A stretch of DNA of 13,466 nucleotides from an uncultured Rickettsiales bacterium (GCA_951800555.1 CATOJU010000012.1:1-13466), one strand, 5' to 3'. Shown: positions 5,217 through 13,407, numbered from the stretch's first letter. A program made the numbers and translations. The notes: generated by a model from the letters alone, not told the origin.

Positions 5217-6740
5217 ATGACAGAAAATAATAAACAAATTATTATATTTGATACTACATTGAGAGATGGAGAACAATGCCCAGGTGCATCAATGACATTG
5301 GAGCAAAAATTGATAGTAGCAGAAGCTCTTGATAATCTTAAAGTTGATGTAATAGAAGCTGGTTTTGCTATAGCATCACAAGGCGATTTCGAATCAATTC
5401 AAAAAATTTCAGAAATAGTTAAAAGTTCAACTATTTGCTCTTTGTCTAGAGCAAAAGAAAACGATATTCAAACTGCTTTTGATGCTATAAAAAAAGCAAG
5501 GAAAAGAAGAATACATACATTTATTTCTACTTCTGATATTCATATTCAATATAAATTGAAAAGCACAAGGGAAAATGTGTTGGAAATGATAAAAAATAGT
5601 GTTAGTTTTGCTAGAAATTTGACAGATGATATTGAATGGTCAGCAGAAGATGCAACAAGGACAGATTTTGATTTTTTGTGTAAATGTGTTGAAATTGCAA
5701 TAGCAAGTGGTGCTACAACTATTAATTTGCCAGATACAGTTGGATTTTCTTATCCTACCGAAATTAAGGCAATGTTTACAAATATTATAAATAGAGTTCC
5801 AAATATAGATAAAGCAATATTGTCTACTCATTGCCATAATGATTTGGGTATGGGAACAGCGAATTCTCTTGCTGCTATTGAAGGTGGTGCTAGACAAATT
5901 GAATGTACCATTAATGCTTTGGGAGAAAGGGCAGGAAATACAGCATTGGAAGAAGTTGTTATGGCTATTAAAACTAGAAATGATATCTTGGGTTTTAATA
6001 CAAATATAAAAACGGAAAATATTGCTATAACATCGAAAATTGTTTCTAAAGCTTCTGGTTTTATAGTTCAAAAAAATAAAGCAATAGTTGGTAAAAATGC
6101 TTTCGCTCACGAATCTGGAATTCATCAGGATGGTATGCTGAAAAATAGACAAACTTATGAAATTATGACTCCTGAAACAGTTGGGATTAAACAAACAGAT
6201 ATAGTATTGGGTAAGCATTCCGGTCGTGCAGCATTGAAGAATAAATTGTCAGAACTTGGTTTTAACAATATTTCTGAAGAAACTTTGAATGAAATTTTTG
6301 AAAAATTTAAACATTTGGGAGATATTAAAAAGGAAATTTTGGATGATGATCTATTTGCTCTTATGAGTGATAAAATGGAAAATAAAAAGTCTATTATGGA
6401 GTTGCAAGATTATTTCTTTACTGGTTCTATGGGTGGTGAAAAAATAGTTTCTGTTAATGTGAATAATGGAGTAAAATCGAATATAACTAATACTAAATCA
6501 TCTGGCCTTGTTAATGCTTTTTTTGAAGCATTGGAAAAAAGTTTTAATGTAGAAAATGTTATTCTTGAAGAATATGAAGTTAAAGGAATAACGAAAGGAA
6601 CAGATTCACAAGCAGAAGCAAATATTATTATTAATTATAATGGTTGTAGTTATAGGGGATCGGCTAGTGATTTTGATGTTATTTGCGCTTCTGTAAAAGC
6701 GTACGTTTATGCATTGAATAAAATTATAGTAAAAAAATAG
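5217..6740 (+). CDS. leuA: 2-isopropylmalate synthase LeuA
   Basis: LeuA catalyses the first committed step of leucine synthesis, condensing 2-oxoisovalerate with acetyl-CoA. The 507 residues match the family's usual length. The TIM-barrel domain begins with FDTTLRDGEQ (11-20), giving catalytic Arg16 and metal-ligand Asp17. Metal ligands His205 and His207 lie in HCHNDLG, and Asn241 in GERAGN. HESGIHQDG (298-306) marks the following subdomain. The C-terminal ~100 residues form the leucine-binding regulatory domain, with KGTDSQAEA and RGSASDFD, so feedback inhibition by leucine is likely retained. The start follows AGGA with seven-base spacing and may be masked by the leuL hairpin. By hand count its 32 leucines use TTG 23 times and TTA never, unlike genes outside the operon. 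Confidence 0.97.
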   Translation: MTENNKQIIIFDTTLRDGEQCPGASMTLEQKLIVAEALDNLKVDVIEAGFAIASQGDFESIQKISEIVKSSTICSLSRAKENDIQTAFDAIKKARKRRIHTFISTSDIHIQYKLKSTRENVLEMIKNSVSFARNLTDDIEWSAEDATRTDFDFLCKCVEIAIASGATTINLPDTVGFSYPTEIKAMFTNIINRVPNIDKAILSTHCHNDLGMGTANSLAAIEGGARQIECTINALGERAGNTALEEVVMAIKTRNDILGFNTNIKTENIAITSKIVSKASGFIVQKNKAIVGKNAFAHESGIHQDGMLKNRQTYEIMTPETVGIKQTDIVLGKHSGRAALKNKLSELGFNNISEETLNEIFEKFKHLGDIKKEILDDDLFALMSDKMENKKSIMELQDYFFTGSMGGEKIVSVNVNNGVKSNITNTKSSGLVNAFFEALEKSFNVENVILEEYEVKGITKGTDSQAEANIIINYNGCSYRGSASDFDVICASVKAYVYALNKIIVKK

Positions 6741-6751
6741 GGGGAAAATTT

Positions 6752-8152
6752 ATGTCTAAAAAAACTTTGTATGATAAAATATTTGAAAGTCATATAGTAA
6801 AAGATAATGGAGATAATAATTTTTTGATTTATATTGATAGGCATATAATTCATGAAGTTACATCACCACAGGCTTTTGAATATATAAAAGAAAATAATAT
6901 TTCAATTCGCCATAAAGAAAAAATATTGGCTGTTGAAGATCACGATATACCAACAATAGGTCTTGATAAAAAAATAGGGGATGAAAATTGTAAAAATCAA
7001 TTGGAGACATTGCATAAAAATGTTGAAGAATTTGGTATAGATTTCCATCCAATGGGAAAAAGAAATAATGGTATTTGCCATGTAGTAGCCCCAGAACAGG
7101 GTTTTGTTCTACCTGGAACAACATTAGTTTGCGGAGATTCTCATACCGCTAGTCACGGTGCTTTGGGAGCTATGGCTTTCGGTATTGGAACTTCTGAAGT
7201 TGCTAATGTATTAGCTACGAATACAATTTCACAGAAAAAAATGAAAAATATGAGAATTACTATAAATGGTGTACTTAATAAAAATGTTTTTGCTAAAGAT
7301 GTGATTTTGTATATAATAGGAAAAATTGGTACTGCTGGTGGTACAGGATATGCTATTGAATATAGTGGAGATGTATTTAAAAATATGTCTATAGAAGGGA
7401 GACTTACAATTTGTAATATGACTATAGAAGCTGGAGCTAGAATAGGCCTTGTTGCGCCTGATGAGATTACTTTTGAATATTTAAAAGGAAGGGAGAAGGT
7501 ACCTAAAAATGAAGAATGGGATAAAGCTGTTGAATATTGGAAAACTTTAAAATCAGATGAAGATGCAGTTTTTGATAAAGAATATATTTTTGATGCGAAA
7601 GATATATTTCCACAGGTTACTTGGGGAACTTCGCCAGAAGATGTTATTGCTATAAATGAAAAGATTCCTATTATAAAAAATGAAACGAAACAAAGGGCAT
7701 TAGAATATACGAAACTTAAAGAAAATACTAATATATCTGGAACAAAAATTGATATTGTATTTATAGGTTCTTGTACTAATGCTAGAAAAGAAGATTTGGA
7801 TATAGTAGCTAATGTTTTGAAAAATAATCCAAATTTTAAAATTGCCGATAATATTGAGCAAGCTTTGATAGTTCCTGGTTCTATGAATGTGAGAAAATAT
7901 GCAATTGAAAATGGTTATGATAAAATTTTTAAAAATGCTGGTTTTGATTTTAGAATGCCTGGTTGTTCTATGTGTTTGGCTATGAATATGGATAAAGCAG
8001 CAGCTGGTAAAAGAGTTGCTTCTACATCTAATAGAAATTTTGAAGGTAGACAGGGACGAGGTAGTATAACACATTTGATGAGTCCTAAAATGGCTGTAAT
8101 AACTGCATTGTTGGGTTATATTCCAACTATGGAAGAATATAATAATTTTTAA
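6752..8152 (+). CDS. leuC: 3-isopropylmalate dehydratase large subunit LeuC
   Basis: LeuC with LeuD isomerises 2-isopropylmalate to 3-isopropylmalate; it is an aconitase-type enzyme with a [4Fe-4S] cluster. The 466-residue length is typical. Cluster ligands are visible: Cys341 in GSCTNAR, and Cys405 and Cys408 in MPGCSMC. Other family signatures are VCGDSHTASHGALGAMAFGIG (about 126-146) and the EGRQGRG stretch near 431-437. It starts 11 bases after leuA with a GGGGGA Shine-Dalgarno. Leucine codons again favour TTG (about 14 of 25) over TTA (5). The cluster should make this step sensitive to oxygen and iron supply, as known for the family. No motif is missing. Confidence 0.97.
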   Translation: MSKKTLYDKIFESHIVKDNGDNNFLIYIDRHIIHEVTSPQAFEYIKENNISIRHKEKILAVEDHDIPTIGLDKKIGDENCKNQLETLHKNVEEFGIDFHPMGKRNNGICHVVAPEQGFVLPGTTLVCGDSHTASHGALGAMAFGIGTSEVANVLATNTISQKKMKNMRITINGVLNKNVFAKDVILYIIGKIGTAGGTGYAIEYSGDVFKNMSIEGRLTICNMTIEAGARIGLVAPDEITFEYLKGREKVPKNEEWDKAVEYWKTLKSDEDAVFDKEYIFDAKDIFPQVTWGTSPEDVIAINEKIPIIKNETKQRALEYTKLKENTNISGTKIDIVFIGSCTNARKEDLDIVANVLKNNPNFKIADNIEQALIVPGSMNVRKYAIENGYDKIFKNAGFDFRMPGCSMCLAMNMDKAAAGKRVASTSNRNFEGRQGRGSITHLMSPKMAVITALLGYIPTMEEYNNF

Positions 8153-8162
8153 GGAGATAATT

Positions 8163-8792
8163 ATGAAAAAATTTGAAAGTTTTATAGGGCAACCTGTAAT
8201 TATGGAGGAGGATAATATTGATACAGATAAAATAATTCCTAAACAATTTCTAACTACAACTACGAAAAAAGGATTGGGTAAATTTGTATTTTATGAAAAA
8301 AGATACGATATAAATGGGAATATTATAAAAGATTGTTTTTTGAATGATTTTATAAATAATAATAATGATTTGATATTGATTTCTAACAAAAATTTTGGCT
8401 GTGGTTCTTCTAGAGAGCACGCTCCTTGGGCCATAATGGATTTTGGTTTTAAAGTTGTTATTGCTGAAAGTTTTGCTGATATATTTTATTCAAATAGTTT
8501 TAAAAATGGGCTTCTCTTGATTAAATTATCACAAAATCAAATAGGAAATATTATAAAAAAGGTAAAAAATGAAAATTGTAAAATTTTTATTAATTTGGAA
8601 GATCAAAAAATAATTATACAAAATTTTGAAAATATTAAAATAGAAGAAATCAGTTTTGAAATTGATGAATTTAAAAAATATTGTCTATTAAAAGGATTAG
8701 ATGAAATAGGGATTATTTTGGATGAAGAAAAAAAGACTAATATAATTTCAAATTTCGAAATTAAACAAAAACAAGAACAATCTTGGCTTTAA
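8163..8792 (+). CDS. leuD: 3-isopropylmalate dehydratase small subunit LeuD
   Basis: LeuD is the swivelling small subunit that completes the isopropylmalate isomerase active site with LeuC. The 209 residues are of normal length for the stand-alone bacterial form. Visible signatures are NIDTDKIIPKQFL (18-30), the substrate-contact loop NFGCGSSREHAPWAI (77-91) and FADIFYSNSFKNGLL (104-118). The start lies 10 bases after leuC with a strong AAGGAG site, so translation is probably tightly matched to LeuC as needed for a 1:1 complex. The C-terminal tail after about residue 190 is Lys/Gln rich and probably loosely structured. Confidence 0.96.
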   Translation: MKKFESFIGQPVIMEEDNIDTDKIIPKQFLTTTTKKGLGKFVFYEKRYDINGNIIKDCFLNDFINNNNDLILISNKNFGCGSSREHAPWAIMDFGFKVVIAESFADIFYSNSFKNGLLLIKLSQNQIGNIIKKVKNENCKIFINLEDQKIIIQNFENIKIEEISFEIDEFKKYCLLKGLDEIGIILDEEKKTNIISNFEIKQKQEQSWL

Positions 8793-8810
8793 TAATAAAA
8801 AGGAGTAAAA

Positions 8811-9923
8811 ATGAAAACGAAAAAAATATTGCTATTATCGGGGGATGGAATAGGTCCAGAAATTATGGCAGAGGCAGAAAAAGTTTTGAAATTTTTTGAT
8901 GGAAAAACTGTAAATTTTGAAATAGAATCAGATTTTATAGGGGGAATTGCATTTGATAATTATGGAGAACCATTGGCAGATAAAACAGTGAATAATGCGA
9001 AAGAAGCAGATGCTGTACTTATGGGTTCTGTGGGTGGTCCTAAATGGGATGATAGAAGTAAAGTACCGTTTGATAAAAGACCAGAAGCAGGGCTTCTTAA
9101 AATTAGGAAAGATTTGGGACTATTTGCTAATTTGAGACCGGCTATAGTTTTTGAAGAATTAGCAGAGGCATCATCTCTTAAAAAAGAGATAATTGCAGGA
9201 CTTGATTTATTAATTTTGAGGGAATTGATAGGTGGAATTTATTTTGGGGAACCAAGAGGTATTGAAAAATTGCAGAATGGTGAGGAAAAAGGTTATAATA
9301 CTCTTGTATATTCTACCTATGAAATTGAAAGAATTGCGAAACTTGGTTTTGAATTGGCAAGAAAAAGAAATTTTAAAGTTTGTTCTGTTGATAAATCAAA
9401 TGTTTTGGAATCAATGGTATTGTGGAAAAAAGTAGTAAATAAAATACATAAAGACTATAATGATATTGAATTATCTCATATGTATGTTGATAATTGTGCT
9501 ATGCAATTAGTGAAAAATCCTAAACAATTTGATGTTATAATTACAGGAAATATGTTTGGAGATATTTTATCAGATTGTGCTTCAATGCTAACTGGTTCTT
9601 TAGGAATGTTGCCATCTGCCTCTTTATCAGAAGTTCAAGAGAATGGCAAAAGATATGGGGTCTATGAACCAGTACACGGTTCGGCACCAGATATTGCAGG
9701 GCAGCAAAAGGCAAACCCAATAGCTCAAATACTATCTCTTTCTATGATGTTTAAATATTCATTAGATATGTTAGAAGAAGCTAAAATGGTTGAAAATGCT
9801 ATTAAAAAAGTTTTGGCGAAAAATATAAGAACTATAGATATAGCAAATAATGAATCTACAATAGTTTCTACTTCTCAAATGGGAAATGAAATTATAAAAG
9901 AACTTGAAAAATTTATTAATTAA
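8811..9923 (+). CDS. leuB: 3-isopropylmalate dehydrogenase LeuB
   Basis: LeuB oxidises and decarboxylates 3-isopropylmalate to 4-methyl-2-oxopentanoate with NAD+. The 370 residues match the family. Substrate and metal residues known from the Thermus enzyme are all recognisable: Arg99, Arg109, Arg137, Tyr144 in GGIYFG, Lys195 in VDKSNVLE, Asp227 in YVDNCAM, and Asp251/Asp255 in NMFGDILSD. The cofactor loop HGSAPDIAGQQKANP (289-303) is of the NAD-specific type. RELIGG replaces the usual RELTGG, a mild change. It starts 18 bases after leuD with an AAGGAG Shine-Dalgarno. Its leucine codons are more mixed (about 13 TTG, 11 TTA) than in leuA. Confidence 0.96.
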   Translation: MKTKKILLLSGDGIGPEIMAEAEKVLKFFDGKTVNFEIESDFIGGIAFDNYGEPLADKTVNNAKEADAVLMGSVGGPKWDDRSKVPFDKRPEAGLLKIRKDLGLFANLRPAIVFEELAEASSLKKEIIAGLDLLILRELIGGIYFGEPRGIEKLQNGEEKGYNTLVYSTYEIERIAKLGFELARKRNFKVCSVDKSNVLESMVLWKKVVNKIHKDYNDIELSHMYVDNCAMQLVKNPKQFDVIITGNMFGDILSDCASMLTGSLGMLPSASLSEVQENGKRYGVYEPVHGSAPDIAGQQKANPIAQILSLSMMFKYSLDMLEEAKMVENAIKKVLAKNIRTIDIANNESTIVSTSQMGNEIIKELEKFIN

Positions 9924-9939
9924 AAATAAAGGATATAAA

Positions 9940-10962
9940 ATGACAGAAAATATTGATTGGAGTAATTTGGGTTTTAATTATACAAAAACAGATTACAGAT
10001 TTGTTTCTAATTTTAAAAATGGAAAATGGGATGAAGGTCGACTAATTAAAGATGAAAATATAATTTTGAATGAATGCGCACAAGTATTGCAATATTCACA
10101 AACTTGTTTTGAAGGCTTAAAAGCCTATAATACAATTGATAATAAAACAGTTTGTTTTAGAATTGATTTGAACGCCGAAAGAATGTTTAATAGTTGTGAA
10201 AGATTAGCAATGCCACAATTCCCTAAAGAAAAGTTTATAGAAGCAGTAATAAAAACTGTAAAAGCAAATAAAAGATTTATTCCACCCTATGGTTACGGGG
10301 CTAGTCTTTATATTAGACCATTTATGTTTGGTAGTGATAGCATTATAGGAGTTAAACCAGCTAATGAATTTCAATTTAGAATTTTCACAACACCAGTTGG
10401 TGCTTATTTTAAAAATGGTATAAAACCTATAATTTTGAGAGTTTCAAAATATGATAGAGCAGCGCCAAAAGGAACGGGGCATGTAAAAGCTGGCTTGAAT
10501 TATGCTATGAGTCTTTATGCATATGAAGAAGCACATAAACAAGGTTATAGTGAAAATTTGTATCTTGATTCTGCTACTAGGACGAAAGTTGAAGAAACTG
10601 GTGGAGCTAATATAATATTTGTTGATAAAAATAATAGAGTTATAACCCCAAAATCTGATACAATTTTGCCATCTATAACTAGGAGATCATTGATTTATGT
10701 TGCTAAACATTATTTGAATTTAGAAGTAGAAGAAAGAGAAATTGATATTAATGAAGTGAAATATTTCAAAGAATGTTCTTTGTGTGGAACTGCTGCTGTT
10801 CTTTCTCCTGTTGAAAAAATTGTAAATGGTGATAGTGAAATAGTCTTTCCATCTGGAATGGAAGAAATTGGGGAAGTTAGTAAAAAGTTGTATGATACTC
10901 TTTTGGGAATACAATATGGAAAAATTGAGGCTCCGAAGGGTTGGATATATGCTATAGAATAA
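9940..10962 (+). CDS. ilvE: Branched-chain amino acid aminotransferase (class IV, eukaryote-like group)
   Basis: This PLP enzyme makes leucine from 4-methyl-2-oxopentanoate with glutamate as donor, and can also serve valine and isoleucine. Its 340 residues and sequence match the longer BCAT group shared by eukaryotes and many bacteria rather than the ~309-residue E. coli type. The PLP lysine is Lys183 in GHVKAGLNYA, the phosphate/ring contact region is EETGGAN (218-224), and ECSLCGTAA (278-286) precedes the last strand. An upstream in-frame TTG at 9904 overlaps leuB, but the ATG at 9940 has the AAAGGA Shine-Dalgarno and fits the family, so I chose it. The 23 bases around this start (9930-9952) are identical to those around the leuA start. 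It closes the operon, 16 bases after leuB. Confidence 0.95.
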   Translation: MTENIDWSNLGFNYTKTDYRFVSNFKNGKWDEGRLIKDENIILNECAQVLQYSQTCFEGLKAYNTIDNKTVCFRIDLNAERMFNSCERLAMPQFPKEKFIEAVIKTVKANKRFIPPYGYGASLYIRPFMFGSDSIIGVKPANEFQFRIFTTPVGAYFKNGIKPIILRVSKYDRAAPKGTGHVKAGLNYAMSLYAYEEAHKQGYSENLYLDSATRTKVEETGGANIIFVDKNNRVITPKSDTILPSITRRSLIYVAKHYLNLEVEEREIDINEVKYFKECSLCGTAAVLSPVEKIVNGDSEIVFPSGMEEIGEVSKKLYDTLLGIQYGKIEAPKGWIYAIE

Positions 10963-10984
10963 TTTTAATTATTATTGTTAAATG

Positions 10985-11005
10985 CTATTATTTTTATCCT
11001 AATAG
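10985..11005. terminator. Weak hairpin between convergent ilvE and dnaB
   Basis: CTATTA (10985-10990) and TAATAG (11000-11005) form a 6-base-pair stem with a nine-base loop in the 78-base gap between two convergent genes. It is the only candidate I see for a shared terminator there. The stem is short, and no clear U-run follows directly. Confidence 0.22.
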
Positions 11006-11040
11006 ACCTTCTGCATAAAAATTTTTCATACAAAAAAACA

Positions 11041-12495
11041 TTAATAATTGTTATTTTCATTATAGGTTGGGATATAATCGTCAAATTTAGAAGAATCAGC
11101 ATTAAAATAAAGTTCAATAGTTCCTATTGGGCCATTTCTATGTTTTGCTATTATAACCTCACATTTATTTCTCAATCTATCCATATTATATTGCCATTTT
11201 TTTAAATCTTCAACCTTATCTTCTTTTGGTTTTTTTCTTTCTTCATAATAGGATTCTCTAAAAATAAACATAACTATATCCGCATCCTGTTCTATAGAGC
11301 CAGATTCTCTCAAATCAGCTAATTGTGGTCTTTTGTCTTCTCTTTGTTCCACAAGTCTTGATAATTGTGATAATGCTATAATAGGAATATTAAATTCTTT
11401 TGCTATAGCTTTTAAACCTTGTGTTATTTCAGATATTTCAAGTACTCTGTTACCTTTTGAAGAATCATTAACACCGTGTATTAATTGCAAATAATCAATT
11501 ATGACGAAACTTAAATTTTCTTGTTTTATTAGTCTCCTTATTCTAGTTTTTATACTAGAAATAGTTAAAGCAGGAGTATCATCAATAAATAACGGAACGC
11601 TTGAAATTAAATCTGCCTTTTCAACTATTTTCATAAAATCATTATCTTCAACTTCACCTTTTCTAAATTTATCAGTACTTAAGCCTGTTTCGATAGATAG
11701 TATTTTTGCAGAAATTTGTGTTGCTGGCATTTCTAATGAAAAAATACCAACACTTTTTTTTTCTTTACTTTCTTTTGTCTCCTCTTTAAATGTAAGTGCT
11801 GCATTATAGGCAATATTTATAGCTAAAGTAGTTTTTCCCATTGATGGCCTTCCGGCTAGTATAATTAGATCTGAATTTTGAAATCCACTTAACATTCTAT
11901 CTAAATCTATTAGACTACAAGGAATACCACTAATATGACTATCTCTATTTCTAGCTAAATTTATATTATTTATTGTTTCAGCCATAGGATTAACTATATT
12001 TAAAAAACCTTTTCCTGTTATATTTTTATTACTTAAATCAAATAATTTTGCCTCTGTTTTTTCAATTTCATCTTGTGCACTTCCTACATCATTACTGTAT
12101 AATCTTACAACAGATTCTTCATTTATCATTACAAGTTTTCTTTTTATAGCTAAATCTTGTATTAATTTTGCATAGCTTACTATATCTACAATACCGCTGC
12201 TCATACTTAAAATTATTGATAAATAGTTATTTCCACCTATGGATGCTAAAATTTCATTACTATCAAAAAAATTTTTTAAAGTTATACTATCAGCTATAAT
12301 AGATGATCTTTGAATTGTTTTTGATATATATTTATATATTTCTTTATGTGCTAATTCATAAAAAAAATCTTCGCTTAAATAATCATTAACCCTTATAAAA
12401 TAGTCATTGTTGGAAATTATTTTTCCAAGAATAATTTGTTCAGCTTCTATATTATAAAGTCCTTTATAGGAATTTTCGTTTTTGTTTTCATCCAT
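11041..12495 (-). CDS. dnaB: Replicative DNA helicase DnaB
   Basis: DnaB is the hexameric 5'-3' helicase that unwinds DNA ahead of the replication fork. The 484 residues show the N-terminal helical domain (about 10-110), a linker, and the RecA-like motor from about 185. Walker A is AGRPSMGKTT (214-223), Walker B VIIDYLQL (331-338), followed by SQLSR (366-370) and the arginine-finger region KHRNGPIG (451-458). The stretch EERKKPKEDKVEDLKKWQ (about 418-435), between FRESYY and the finger, is the insertion typical of alphaproteobacterial DnaB and is the best taxonomic hint here. No intein is present. There is no good Shine-Dalgarno before the ATG. Leucine codons are mostly TTA, in contrast with the neighbouring leu operon. 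Confidence 0.96.
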   Translation of the reverse strand: MDENKNENSYKGLYNIEAEQIILGKIISNNDYFIRVNDYLSEDFFYELAHKEIYKYISKTIQRSSIIADSITLKNFFDSNEILASIGGNNYLSIILSMSSGIVDIVSYAKLIQDLAIKRKLVMINEESVVRLYSNDVGSAQDEIEKTEAKLFDLSNKNITGKGFLNIVNPMAETINNINLARNRDSHISGIPCSLIDLDRMLSGFQNSDLIILAGRPSMGKTTLAINIAYNAALTFKEETKESKEKKSVGIFSLEMPATQISAKILSIETGLSTDKFRKGEVEDNDFMKIVEKADLISSVPLFIDDTPALTISSIKTRIRRLIKQENLSFVIIDYLQLIHGVNDSSKGNRVLEISEITQGLKAIAKEFNIPIIALSQLSRLVEQREDKRPQLADLRESGSIEQDADIVMFIFRESYYEERKKPKEDKVEDLKKWQYNMDRLRNKCEVIIAKHRNGPIGTIELYFNADSSKFDDYIPTYNENNNY

Positions 12496-12683
12496 AATTT
12501 GTTATAGTATAAATATATTTTATATTAATATAAAATATTAAAAAAATAAAGTAAATAATTTTTATATTTTGGGTTTATATATTCACTATTTTAATGATAG
12601 ATTTTTTGTAATAGGTTTTATAAAGATCCTTGGAATGTTAAATTTATTGATTTTAAAAATATTTAAATTATTTTCATTTAATG

Positions 12684-12698
12684 AGTAAACTATTTACT
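12684..12698. promoter_or_regulatory. Dyad in the dnaB/hypothetical divergent intergenic region
   Basis: AGTAAA-CTA-TTTACT is a perfect 6+3+6 dyad, 30 bases upstream of the 12728 gene and in its likely leader or promoter. It could be an operator or a small RNA hairpin. A TATAAT at 12713-12718 lies too close to the ATG to act as the promoter of a gene that has a Shine-Dalgarno. No convincing -35/-10 pair was found for either divergent gene. Confidence 0.35.
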
Positions 12699-12727
12699 TA
12701 AATTTTATTAATTATAATGGAGTTTAT

Positions 12728-13351
12728 ATGACTGAAAATAATAAAGAACAAGTTATGGCTGTTGTTGATGTTAATATTAAAATGACAAGTAAAAAAAGTA
12801 AAGTAGCGTTTATTGATTTAAATGATCCTGAAGATGATAAACAATATTTTATGTTAGAAGGAAAAAAATTACAAAAAAGGGGTAGAAAATATTTCATAGA
12901 TTGTCTTAAAAGTGGAAGAATAAATATTAAAAATTCGTATATTAATGAGCAAATAATAAACTTATGTAAAAAATATGCAAAAACTAAAAATCCAGATTCT
13001 AAATTTATATTAGAAGTAAAAAATGCATATAAAGAATGTGCTGCTAAGTTTGGAATAGAAGATGAAGCTTTAATTGCAGGAATTGAATTAAGGATGGAAT
13101 TGCCTTTAATAGCTAAAGTAAATGAAAAATTTATCAATGCGAAAGTTTCAGAAAAAGTGAAAATTGTGAATAAAAAATTAGAAGGGATTCGAGAAAAAGA
13201 GCAAATTCTTGAAGGTAAAGAATTGGGTAAAAAAGAAAAAGAAGATAAGGAAGAATTAGAAGATAGAAAAGGTAAACTTAATAATATTCTTGATTCAATT
13301 CAAAAAGATTTAAAAGAATTGGGTTGTGAACAAATTACTATACAAAGATAA
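12728..13351 (+). CDS. Unrecognised charged protein with predicted coiled-coil C-terminus
   Basis: I do not recognise this 207-residue protein. It has no signal peptide or membrane segment, so it should be cytoplasmic, unless secreted by a leaderless route. Residues 1-60 are mixed with scattered charge; residues about 60-125 look helical with spaced Cys80 and Cys104 (Cys59 and Cys200 are the other cysteines). From about 130 to 198 it is a Lys/Glu-rich run that reads as coiled coil, dense in EKEQILEGKELGKKEKEDK-type sequence. The start has GGAG at 12719-12722. It is divergent from dnaB and stands alone, with no partner visible. Composition and TTA-rich leucine codons match the chromosome, so I see no sign of recent transfer. 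The antisense frame here is a shadow. Confidence 0.75.
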   Translation: MTENNKEQVMAVVDVNIKMTSKKSKVAFIDLNDPEDDKQYFMLEGKKLQKRGRKYFIDCLKSGRINIKNSYINEQIINLCKKYAKTKNPDSKFILEVKNAYKECAAKFGIEDEALIAGIELRMELPLIAKVNEKFINAKVSEKVKIVNKKLEGIREKEQILEGKELGKKEKEDKEELEDRKGKLNNILDSIQKDLKELGCEQITIQR

Positions 13352-13384
13352 AAAATATTTATACAATCTATTAATTTATATATA

Positions 13385-13407
13385 TTTCATTATTATATAT
13401 GATGAAA
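13385..13407 (+). terminator. Possible terminator after the coiled-coil gene
   Basis: TTTCATTAT (13385-13393) pairs with ATGATGAAA (13399-13407) around a five-base loop, with one G-U pair. The stem can extend by about five A/T pairs past a one-base bulge. It lies 33 bases after the stop codon and is followed by a T-rich stretch (13428-13434). It is weak, but in the right place. Confidence 0.35.

Noticed and set aside
5640..6218. 192-residue - strand frame inside leuA
   Set aside because: It is antisense to a fully conserved leuA with all catalytic motifs; its Ser/Cys/Asn/Phe-rich translation is a composition shadow.
9904..9939. N-terminal extension of ilvE from a TTG codon overlapping leuB
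   Set aside because: The ATG at 9940 has a good Shine-Dalgarno and gives the usual family N-terminus; the extension reads the leuB end out of frame.
10975..11205. 76-residue + strand frame after ilvE
   Set aside because: Most of it overlaps the conserved dnaB 3' end in antisense, and it has no Shine-Dalgarno or recognisable domain.
12713..12718. Perfect TATAAT before the 12728 gene as a promoter
   Set aside because: It is 10 bases from the ATG, so a transcript from it would lack the Shine-Dalgarno at 12719-12722; no -35 box lies at the right distance.
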